From Glycine soja (taxonomy: Eukaryota; Streptophyta; Magnoliopsida; Fabales; Fabaceae): a stretch of 64,000 nucleotides of DNA. Positions 55,049 through 64,000 of this stretch are shown here, in pieces; positions within the stretch are counted from its first letter, which is position 1, and each line of letters begins with the position of its first letter. The translations under genes were made by a program, and so were the position numbers. The stretch lies in contig NC_041002.1 of assembly GCF_004193775.1 (NCBI RefSeq), positions 8,902,485-8,966,484 of the forward strand, in the 5' to 3' direction. The notes below the pieces were generated by a model, which did no database searches, was not told the DNA's origin, and was given only the letters and a program-made list of their open reading frames with translations.

Positions 55049-58000
55049 GAATAGGGAAGAAGGGTTGCAGGAAGTAAGAAAACAGCAGCGCGAAGAGAGG
55101 CCCAAAAGGAAAACGAAGGCTCCAACGTACATGGAGGACTACGTGTGAAGTGTGAGAAGCATGAAGATGCATGCATGGAAGTAGGGAACGAGTAACCACT
55201 TCTGTTAGAGGATCTGGAATATTCTAGATTCAGTTAGAATGTGATTGTAGTTAGCTAATTCTGTTAGATCTCAACTGCAGGAAGTATAAAACCTTGTAAA
55301 TGTTCATACATGAAATAACAAGCAACTAAACACGATTTCTTTTCTCTCCTTCCTTTCTTCTCTCTACTAACCGAGGCCCTTGGTCCTCGAAGTCCAAGTC
55401 ATAACATTGGTGCTTTCATTGAGCATCAATGGCGGAAGCTACACGCTCTAGGGTTTCCACAGACCGATTGGAAGACGCCATTGCAAAACTATCAGCATCT
55501 CAGCTAGCAATGAACACGAAGATAGATGATCTCCTGCAAAGGATGACACAGCTCGAAGCAAATCAACAGCCACCGTAGACGCCACCGTCCTCTTCGGCAG
55601 AACAAACACCAACGATGACTGGTTCCACACATTGTCTGAAGCTTGATGTCCCGAGGTTCGATGGCTCGGATCCTACGGGTTGGACCTTCAAAATAACCCA
55701 GTTTTTTGAGTATCACAACACACCAGATCATGAGAGGTTGACGATTGCATCGTTCTACATGGAAGGGCCTGCATTGGTGTGGTTCCAATGGATGCACCAC
55801 AATGCTCAGTTATCATCATGGTCAGCATTTTTACACGCGCTACTCACTCGATTTGCTTCATCAACTTACGAGGATCCTACGGGATTACTATGCAAGTTGC
55901 AGCAGCGGTCATCGATGAACGCTTAATTGACGAAATTCGAGTCGTTGGCAAACCGCATAGTCAGAATACCAGCTCAGTTTGTTTTAAGTTGCTTTGTTTC
56001 AGGATTAACGCCGACCATCCGCCGCGAGGTGCAGGTCCTGCAACCAGTATCCTTGGTTCAAGCAGTAGCATACGCGAGACTACAGGAAGAAAAACTGTTA
56101 AACGCACGAAGATCATCATCACATCGTTTCCCAGCATCGACGGTAGCATCACGATCGCCGTCAAGCACTTCCACACCGCCATTATTACCTACACCGCAGA
56201 AAACGTTAAGTCCTTCGATTCCGTTCAAACGCCTCTCGCCGGAGGAGCTAGCACGGCGTCGCGAGAAGGGATTATGCTTCCACTGCGATGAGAAATTTTC
56301 GTGTGGTCACAAATGTTCCTCATCCTTATTCCTATTGATAGCAGATGATGATGAACCTGTACCTGACGTAGGGAGTAGCCCGGAATTACCACCGGAACCA
56401 CCAGAGTTGTTCTCCGAATCGCCTCCGGTGCAACTGAGCCTACTTGCCTTGTTAGGACACTCAACCCCCGAGACTCTACGAATGAAAGGCACTATTAATG
56501 ACCTCCATGTTAGCATCTTAATCGATAGAGGAAGTACACACAATTTCCTCCATCATCGTGTGGCCACAGCTTTAAAGCTCCCCACGCAAGACATAGTCCC
56601 ACTGCGAGTCACGGTGGGTAACGGTGATGAAATTAGATGCCAACAACGCTGTGGTAATGTCATGGTGCAAATCCAACGACATTCATTTACAATAGACTTC
56701 CATATTCTCCCACTGTGCGGTGCAGATGTAGTACTGGGAGTGCAATGGTTGAAGACACTAGGCCCAGTACTCACTGACTACACTTCATTAAACATGAAGT
56801 TCATCACGGGAGGCAAGCTCATCGAACTAAAAGGAGATCGTGAGAGGGACCTCGAACAGGTAACACCTTCGCAGCTTCGTCGTTTACTTCACACAAACCC
56901 AACAAGCTCATTCTTCCACATTCGCCTGGAAAATCACACTCCACCTCAACCCACAATACATATGCTTCCAGAAATTGCATCATTGCTCACCAAGTATTCT
57001 TCATTGTTCCAACCTCTAGCAACCTTACCACCATCACAATCCATGGATCACTCCATAACCTTACTCCCCAATACAGCTCCCGTGAATGTTAAACCCTACA
57101 GATACCCCTATTTTCAGAAACAAGAAACAGAGGATCAGGTAAACGCCATGCTAGAAAAAGGGTTCATTCAACCAAGCTCAAGCCCCTTTTCATCCCCAGT
57201 GCTACTGGTCAAGAAAGAGGATGGAGGGTGGCGCTTTTGTGTAGATTATAGAGCACTAAACGCGGTTACGGTAAGGGACCGTTTTCCAATCCCCACGGTG
57301 GACGAGCTGCTGGACGAGCTCAGAGGAGCACGGTGGTTTTTGAAGCTTGATTTGATGCAAGGCTATCATCAAATCCTGATGCGTGAGGCTGATATTAGCA
57401 AAACAACATTTCGGACGCATCAAGGGCATTACGAGTTTCGAGTAATGCCTTTTGGTCTTTGTAATGCGCCTTCTTCTTTCCAATCCACAATGAATCAACT
57501 ATTTCGGCCATGCCTGCGAAAGTATATCATCATTTTTTTCGATGATATATTGATCTATAGCAAAACTATCACAGATCATCTATTTCACTTAGAGAGCGCC
57601 TTTCAAATTCTGGTGACAAGTCAGTTCTCACTCAAACTCTCCAAATGCATGTTTGCTCAAGAAAAGTTAGAATATCTGGGTCATGTGGTAGCTGGTGATG
57701 GAGTTCGACCAGTGCCGGAGAAGATTTAGACCATTCAGGGATGGTCGACATCGAGATCACCAAGAGCACTGCGAGGGTTCTTGGGTCTCGCCAGATTCTA
57801 TAGACGATTTATAAAGGGGTACTCAACTCTCGCGGCACCCCTTACGAAGTTACTGTGCCACACGCAGTTTTAGTGGTCTACAGCAGCCAATGAAGCATTT
57901 TAGAAGCTTAAGGAGGCGATCATGGCAGCTCCCGTTTTGGCATTACCCAACTTTAAAATCCCATTTATTGTCGAGACTGACGCGTCGGGGTCAGGTATGG

Positions 58001-60091
58001 GAGCAGTGCTTACACAAGAAGGCCATCCTATCTCCTTCTTCAGTAAGCAATTCTGTCCGAAGTTGATGAACGCGTCAACCTATGTTCGTGAGCTCGCCGC
58101 CATAACCTCGGCCGTCAAAAAGTGGAGGCAGTACCTGTTAGGTCACAAGTTCATCATCGTAACCGATCATCAGAGCTTGAGGGAGCTCATGGACCAAACG
58201 GTGCAGACACCAGAGCAACACCGTTACCTAGCACGATTGTTAGGTTACGACTTCATGATTCAATATCGAGCAGGACGAGCCAAAGTAGTGGCAGATGCTT
58301 TGTCCAGAATCCATGAGGACTCACCTGCATCACTCTCCTTAATCTTGATGCCTCAATTCGATTTCCTCGAGCCAAAGTAGTGGCATCTCACCCAGCTTTT
58401 ATGGAGTTATATCGTAAGATTCAAGAAGAACCTAAAGCACACCCAGAGTACACGTTAACTGCTTATTTGATCTTACACAGAGGCCGTATTTGGATTCCCT
58501 CAAATTCCTCCTTCACTAAGTTGTTACTAGAAGCATTCCACCAATCTCCGACAGGTGGTCACATGGGGATTCAGAAAACGCTTCATCGCTTACAAGAAAA
58601 CTTTACGTGGGATTCCGTTAGAGCTGATACCCGTGCCTTCATAGCAGGATGCTTAACGTGCCAATGTACCAAATACGATAACAGAAAACCAGATGGGCTG
58701 TTGAGTCCTCTTCCGATACCAGTACAACCATGGGATTATTTATCCATGGACTTTATCGTGGGATTACCCTCTTACAAGGGCAACACGTGTATCTTTGTCA
58801 TCGTCGATAGGTTTTCGAAGGGGTTGCGCCTGGGTATGTTACCCACTCATCACAATGCTCGGACCGTGGCAAGCTTGTCCATGGATATAGTAGGGCGTTT
58901 ACATGGGATGCCACGAAGCATTGTATCGGATCGTGATCCCTTATTCATGAGTGGATTCTGGAGGGAATTCTTCTCTCTCAATGGGACAAAGCTTCATCTC
59001 AGCTCGGCTTATCACCCACAATCAGATGGGCAAACCGAGGTCGCAAACCGCATCATCGAACAATACTTGAGAGCATTTGTTCATCAGAAACCCTCTCGGT
59101 GGGGTCGTTATTTGCTGTGGGCCGAATGGTCCTATAATACGTCCTGCCACTCAGTTACCGGCGTCACACCGTTCAAAGTGACCTTCGGCAGAAAGCCTCC
59201 TAATTTCCCTCATTATGTCACAGGAACTGCCAAGGTTGACGCCGTCGATGATATGCTCAGTCAGAGAGAAGCAGTGTTTGCGTTACTTCGTCAGAAGTTA
59301 ACTAAAGCTCAAGCATGCATGAAGGAAGTGGCGGATAAACATCGTCGGGAACTGGAATTTGAAATCGGCGATTGGGTCTTGGTAAAGTTGTGACCTCGAC
59401 GTCAGACTTCGGTCTCAGACACCACTTACTCGAAGCTCACCAAGAGGTATTATGGGCCTTTTCGAATCACGGCCCGAATGGGCAAGGTAGCTTACCAGTT
59501 GCAGCTCCCCATTCAATCGCGCATCCATAATGTTTTTCATATATCGCTCCTCAAGCCCTATGTGGCTACGGACCCACCACATGATTCTACTGATCTTCCT
59601 CCAGCAGCGGTAGATAATGACCCAATTGTTACTCCGTTAGCCATCATCGCGTCCAAACTGATTCCTTTGGAAATGGGACCTAAACGCATGGTCTTAATCC
59701 AATGGAAGGACTTGCTACTCGAGGAAGCCTCGTGGGAGGAATGGTCCAGCTTCAAAGCCTTGCACCACCTTGAGGACAAGGTGTTATTTGAAGGGGAAGG
59801 GAGTGTTACGAATAGGGAAGAGGGGTTGCAGGAAGTAAGAGAACAGTAGCGCGAAGAGAGGCCCAAAAGGAAAACGAAGGCTCCAATGTACATGGAGGAC
59901 TACGTGTGAAGCGTGAGAAGCATGAAGATGCATGAATGGAAGTAGGGAATGAGTAACCACTTCTGTTAGAGGATCTGGAATACTCTAGATTTAGTTAGAA
60001 TGTGATTGTAGTTAGCTAATTTTGTTAGATCTCAACTGCAGGAAGTATAAAAGCTTGTAAATGTTCATACATGAAATAACAAGTCATAACA
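55043..60091 (+). mobile_element. Ty3/gypsy chromovirus-like element (Reina-like), 5.05 kb
   Basis: The 5' LTR is 55043-55406 (364 bp, TGTTACGAATAGG to GTCATAACA) and the 3' LTR is 59804-60091 (288 bp). The 3' LTR lacks 76 bases found in the 5' LTR, the gap falling between two CAAG tetramers. The target duplication is CTTAG (55038-55042) against CTTAT (60092-60096). A purine tract AAGGGGAAGGGAG ends at 59803. A likely primer-binding segment starts TTGGTGCTTTC at 55407. By my hand count the shared LTR part differs at 11 sites in 288. The short length, small LTRs and a chromodomain after integrase suggest the Reina clade. Inserted in the endonuclease region of a LINE. Confidence 0.93.
55429..59849 (+). 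pseudogene. gypsy gag-pol polyprotein with scattered stops
   Basis: ATG at 55429, 23 bases after the LTR. Gag: LDVPRFDGSDPTGWTFKITQ and a capsid core to about 56050. Zinc knuckle CFHCDEKFSCGHKC near 56277. Protease LIDRGSTHNFL near 56520 (DSGST changed to DRGST). Reverse transcriptase with YPYFQKQETEDQVNAML, CVDYRALN, FFDDILIYSK (57540) and EYLGHVV. RNase H with VETDASGSGMGAVL and ADALSRI. Integrase with the H-H-C-C finger (GGHMGIQKTL, CLTCQCTK), MDFIVGLP, SDRDPLF and HPQSDGQTEV. A chromodomain-like LIQWKDLLLEEASWEEW closes it. In-frame stops: 55576, 55924, 57727, 57871, 57901; a frameshift near 58375; a stop at 59391. Length and domain order are otherwise complete. Confidence 0.92.
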
Positions 60092-60593
60092 CTTATTGTG
60101 AAGGAGAAAGCAGAGATAGTGGAGATCGTTTGCCTACAAGAAACAAAACTTCAATGCCTAAGGCAATTTGGGGCAATGCAAATGTCGGGTGGATCCATAA
60201 TCCTTCAATTAATGTTGTAGGAGGAATCTATGGGATAAGAATAGTTTTCATATGACTAATTCGTTCTTGGGTCATGGATTCATTGGGGTTATTGGTGTGT
60301 GGAGAGTTGAAGATGAGCCTTCTGCCATAGTGAACATCTACTCCTCATGCCCTTTGGCAGAGAAGAGAGTTCTATGGCAACAATTATTGCAAATTAAATC
60401 TAATCACTCATTCTCCAAGTGGTGCTTTGCTAGAGGCTATAATGATGTCACATATGCAGAGGAAAGGTATGGTAGATCAAATTTGTCTTCGCAAAGGAGA
60501 GCAGAGTTTGTGAAATTCTCACAATTCATAGTAGAGATGGAAGTGCTTGCTCTACCTTTGGTGGGGGAGAGGAGATTCTCATGGTTTAGTAGT

Positions 60594-60611
60594 GGGGGGG
60601 GGGGGGGGGGG
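60594..60611 (+). repeat. Eighteen-base G run in the LINE
   Basis: Following TTTAGTAGT is a run of 18 G, then A, six G, T, four G. It lies in the LINE endonuclease text just after RRFSWFSS, where the family has a short serine/asparagine stretch. It is probably a slippage expansion and could form a G-quadruplex. Confidence 0.9.
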
Positions 60612-61239
60612 AGGGGGGTGGGGTGTGCCAAAAGTCGAATCAATAGATTTTTGGTCTCCTGGGCTGGTTGGAAGCTTGACCAGGGATAGTGAAACAAATT
60701 CTTGATAAGGAAATTTCATATCATTGTCTTATTCTTTTAAGATACATTCACAAATCATGATTGGGGCCAATACCATTCAAGTTTTACAATGCGTGGCTAC
60801 AAGAACTGGGATTTAAAGCTTTTGTTAAAGTCTTTTGATAAACTACAAGTCCATGGATGAGGGGCGTATGTCCTTAAACAAAAATTGAGGATCTGAAAGC
60901 AATGTTCTCTACCTCTTTGGCTAAATTGATCTGCATATTCCTTTTTATAGTATAATGCTCTATACTTATTATGTTTTTGTTCAACATATTCAATATTTGA
61001 TTTAGATTAGAAAAACAGATTTAGTGTTTATTAGCATGTCTACCTAGACTTCTAAATTCTATTGATTATGAATTAGGCTATTAAGTAACATTTAGTTAAT
61101 TTCATTTTGTACTATTACAAATTTGAAATGCTATTCAAATGTTTTAAGATTTAGGCATGTATGTCTTATTTAAAGATACCAGAGATCAACAAAAAAAAAT
61201 CCAAAAAATAAAATGAAAATAAAAATAAAAATTAAACAC

Positions 61240-61537
61240 ATACTAAGACGGTTCTAGGATTAACCGTCTTAGTATATTCGACATACTACGATGGTTATTT
61301 GAATAACCGTCTTAGGATGTAGTTTGCCTCAATGAGTATCTACAACGGTTATTATATAACCGTCTTAGATTCCAATGACTTTTTAAGATAGTTATTCAAA
61401 TAATCGTCGTAGAAAGTGTAATATACAAAGACGGTTGTTCCAACCGTCATTGTATTATCTTTTGCTTTTTATGACGGTTCAAAATCGTCGTAAAATGTGC
61501 AATTCAACTAACTTAAAATGTCATAATTTCAGTAGTG
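61240..61537. mobile_element. CACTA end fragment with hairpins, inside the LINE
   Basis: It ends TTTCAGTAGTG at 61537, a CACTA right end, and carries hairpins such as CTAAGACGGTT with AACCGTCTTAG, ATGGTTATTTGAATAACCGTC, ACAACGGTTATTATATAACCGTC and AAGACGGTTGTTCCAACCGTC. No CACTACT start was found to the left; the text from about 60900 to 61240 is AT-rich and unassigned. It could be a deleted CACTA element whose left end is lost, or a very short derivative. Confidence 0.65.
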
Positions 61538-61720
61538 TCAAGTTCAATATGATGATCTCGTGGCTCAAATCAAGGAGTTGGATCTTAAAGATGAATTGGA
61601 AGATTTGAATTTAGAGATGGCTCAAATGGGTGACCTTTCCCATGAACTTTGGAGGGTATCCAAAAGACATGAAGCCATTCTTCAACAAAAGGCTAGATCT
61701 TGTCGGCTAAAAGATGGCAA

Positions 61721-63005
61721 TGTGATGCATTGCATTTCATAGCATATTTTGCATAGTGCTTTTAGTTAATTGCATGCATTTTATTGCTGATTTAGTATTA
61801 GATTTGTTATGCGCTTTGGTACTTTTGGTTCTAGAGAAACACATTTGTAGGATGGTTTGGACCTTAGAAGTTGAAACTTGAAGATTTGGAAAGTTATAGG
61901 GAGCTAGAAAGCCCTTATTAAAAGACTTGAATGACCAAGTCTTGAAACATGGAAGAAAATTGAAGAAAACGAGAGGCAGAAGAAACCACAAGGGGTTTAT
62001 GGTGCCACACAAACTTGGGGGTGTGGAATTGAAGGAAGCACAAAATAGCAAGCACTGTAGGGGTGTTGCTTTGCGAACCACAACCATGTGGGTGCGATCA
62101 AAAGTAGTTTTTATGAATTTTATGTTTTATTTTTAGTTGGGCTTGAACCCTAATTGTACTTTGGCTTTAAATAAACATTTTAGGATTATAAAAACGTTTC
62201 AAAACTTTTACACATTGACAGCACAACGCAAGAGCTTAAGGATTCCTCTTTTTCTTTTCTATTTTCGATTTGATGTCTTCCTTTTATCTTTTAGATTTTA
62301 TTCTCACAGACATGTGTGAGTAGTCATCTTTATTCTAGGATTAGAGCATAACCCTTGACAATTGTTAATGTTAATTTATCCTTTTTTAGGTTCTTTGTAA
62401 CTCATACATTTTAATTTTTCTCTTATTATTTTATACATGTTGATACTTGATCACTTTTTGCATGATGATAGACACTTAGGGATGAAACGAAATGTAAACT
62501 TATGTGTTGGAACTATAAGAGGAGAAGTTAGATTTTCATTCATGATCATAGGATTAATCCTAGGTGGGTAAAATGAATTAGTAAAAATCTTAAAAAGTTT
62601 AATTGAACATAACACCATGACAATATGGGAAAATTAAACTAGACACATCTCCATTACTTGAAAGAGAATGAAGATTACCTTGGATTAATTCGCCATAGAA
62701 AGATAATTAAGAAGAACCTTAAATTGATAGATTATTTGAACAAGAGTCTTGGTACGAAACCCCCAATCCTGGGATTTCCCCAAATCTAAATTTTATCCTA
62801 TTTGAATTATTACCTCGTCTTTATCTATTATTTTATCTTTATCTTTTCAATAAAAATTTCTAAATCTTTCTCGAATCAAAATTTAATCTTTTCCCTATTA
62901 TTTGATTTTTATCTAATTGTGATCATTGCTAAGCCAAAAGTGTGGTCCTTGTGGATTCGATATTTTATTACTTGACGACAACTGTGCTCTTGCAATTTTC
63001 TCACA
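61721..63005 (+). mobile_element. 5' LTR of an Athila-like Ty3/gypsy element
   Basis: The start TGTGATGCATTGC at 61721 is placed where LINE similarity stops. The end CTCACA at 63005 is followed by TTTTTGTAGCTATTGTCAGGG, a worn form of the Athila-type primer-binding region (TTTTTGGCGCCGTTGCCGGGG), with each CpG changed. Inside are the legume gypsy LTR tail TCCTTGTGGATTCGATA (62945) and a TATA-like region near 62150. The left boundary is inferred from the break in LINE text; no second LTR is in the window, so no target duplication can be tested. Confidence 0.65.
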
Positions 63006-63179
63006 AGTTTTTGTAGCTATTGTCAGGGACTGTGGTTTCTTGGGTTGATGATTATTTTCATTTTTAGTAGAAATTAAATAATTATTCTTATCTTATTTCT
63101 TATTTTATTGTTATTTTTCATTTTCTTCTCCTTTTTCAAACTTCACAATTTTTTACTCTTTGGCAGGAACTTCTTCAGT

Positions 63180-63942
63180 TGTATGCCCAGGTCACCATGG
63201 CTTGAAGAATCAATTGAAGGAGACCCTAAGACAGAAAGAACCTTCCACAAAAGGAATAAAGAGAAAAGAAAAAGAGTAATGAAACTTGTAGAAGAGACAC
63301 CTATCGTGTTTGATAAACAACAAAATCGACCTCAGAAGGATTATGTTGCGCTTATAGCCTACAAATTTCTAGCTCAAAATGTTGGAGTTAGAGCTACTAT
63401 ATCAACACCTTTAGTCACTATGTTGGAGCATAATCAGCGGTTCACCATCAAAGGACCTAAATGACCATCTTGAAAGGTTCTTGGAGATTTATGCAACTCA
63501 AAATTTTGCAACAAAGGTGGCAGAGGCGATAAAGCTTCACATGTTTTCTCTTATTCTCAAAGGTGAAGTAAAAAAATGGTTGAAGCGTGCACAAACTGAC
63601 TTGGTTGCCACATGGGCCTTGTGTTGACAAGCCTTATTGGATAGATTCTTCCCTCCCTCAAGGACTAAAGAGTTAAGAAACTAGATCACCAACTTCCAAC
63701 AAGAAGATGGTGAGTCAATATATGAGGCGTGGGAGTGATACAAGGGTTACTTGTAAGAATGCCCTCAACATGGGTTAAGCAAATCATTGACGATTCAATT
63801 CTTCTTTGAAGGACTGAACCACCAAAGCGTGTCAACCTTAGACTCCAGAGTTGGCAAATCATTCATGAGCAAGCCAATCAATGAATGCAAGACTATCCTT
63901 GAGGTTGTAGCTTTAAATTATGGTCAATGGGAAAAAGAAAAG
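63180..63942 (+). pseudogene. Athila-like gag remnant
   Basis: Two frames hold retrotransposon gag text. The frame to 63464 reads the N-terminal part (QKDYVALIAYKFLAQNVGVR). After a frameshift near 63455 comes LNDHLERFLEIYATQNFATK, then AIKLHMFSLILKGEVKKWLK, DRFFPPSRTKELRN, ITNFQQEDGESIYEAWE and IQFFFEGLNHQS. This order (LKDKAKEWL, FFPPSRTxxLR, ITxFxQxDxESLYEAWERFK) is the Retrotrans_gag domain of Athila-type elements. Stops include TGA after ATWALC and several TAG/TGA codons. The coding text stops at about 63942 where another LTR appears to begin. Confidence 0.8.
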
Positions 63943-64000
63943 TGATAATCGCCAAATATGCTTTAATTTTACACATGATTTGAGGTGATTATCAAGCATT
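63943..64000 (+). mobile_element. Possible start of a nested LTR
   Basis: TGATAATCGCCAAATATGC begins abruptly inside gag text and resembles the start of LTRs I associate with legume gypsy elements. It contains a short inverted repeat (TGATAATC and GATTATCA). Only 58 bases are visible before the window ends, so the call is tentative. Confidence 0.4.

Larger units (their letters stand above)
54915..61720 (+). mobile_element. LINE interrupted by a gypsy element and a CACTA end
   Basis: LINE text surrounds the gypsy element. Left of it (54915-55042) the endonuclease start NVRGLVNRAK, a TGA, KIIKKL; right of it (60092 on) LIVKEKAEIVEIVCLQETK, then VNIYSSCPLAEKRVLWQQLL, FARGYNDVTYAEER, GRSNLSSQRRAEFVKFSQFI, LPLVGERRFSW, INRFLVS, DWG near 60760 and AYVLKQKLRI near 60870. 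After an insertion (about 60900-61537), 61555-61720 gives IKELDLKDELEDLNLEM and ILQQKARSCRLKDGN, the linker before the reverse transcriptase (QKSRxKWLKEGD). The element is cut at 61720 by an LTR. Plant L1-type LINEs use this apurinic-type endonuclease for target-primed insertion. Several stops; dead. Confidence 0.85.

Noticed and set aside
60580..60600. TTTAGTAGTGGGG as a CACTA right end
   Set aside because: It lies in continuous LINE text (RRFSWFSS) and has no hairpins or partner end.
60437..60697. Proline-rich minus-strand frame
   Set aside because: It is the antisense of the G run in the LINE endonuclease.

Overview
The window is plant nuclear DNA, most likely from a legume and probably soybean (Glycine). 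This is inferred from the retrotransposon families, the CACTA type with CACTACTA ends, and the resemblance of the gene fragments to legume genes. It is AT-rich, and I found no intact host gene, tRNA, rRNA or CRISPR array. It reads as a transposon graveyard around one dead gene. The host gene is a CYP85A-like cytochrome P450 (+ strand) whose nine exons are scattered from 10944 to 36714. The exons sum to about 463 codons, the normal family length, but they are split by insertions and carry nonsense codons and frameshifts.

Layout. 1-285: LINE fragment (-). 3422-4763: solo LTR (5-bp duplication CTTTA). About 4966-8720: truncated Ale-like Ty1/copia element (+). 9089-10230: Harbinger-type element (duplication TTA) carrying a fused fasciclin-like / CYP86-like gene-fragment pair (-). 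10944-36714: the P450 pseudogene. Its 14-kb intron 1 holds a solo LTR (13559-14392), a foldback repeat, several MITEs and a 6.4-kb hAT element (17365-23775) nested inside a Mutator-like MITE. Intron 3 holds a 6.9-kb CACTA element (26338-33275) carrying exons of ALG14 and BRF1. Exon 4 is split by a 1.66-kb solo LTR (33327-34983). 37065-41969: Tnt1-like copia element (-). 42390-43890: SIRE-like reverse transcriptase remnant with nested MITEs. 47842-51271: second CACTA element, with an ABCB transporter fragment, a solo LTR and a LINE fragment. 54915-61720: LINE (+) interrupted by a chromodomain Ty3/gypsy element (55043-60091) and by a CACTA end. 61721-63942: 5' LTR and gag of an Athila-like element. 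At 63943 another LTR probably begins.

Most element boundaries were set by finding the two ends and the matching target-site duplication by eye, so order of insertion can be read from the nesting. The most interesting theme is repeated capture of host-gene exons by four DNA transposons of three superfamilies (two CACTA, one Harbinger, one hAT). In every case the captured exons lie on the minus strand. In both CACTA elements they run away from a GC-rich leader-like segment near the right end, and the outer ends carry arrays of short hairpins. Family assignments come from memory of protein motifs, without database searches.
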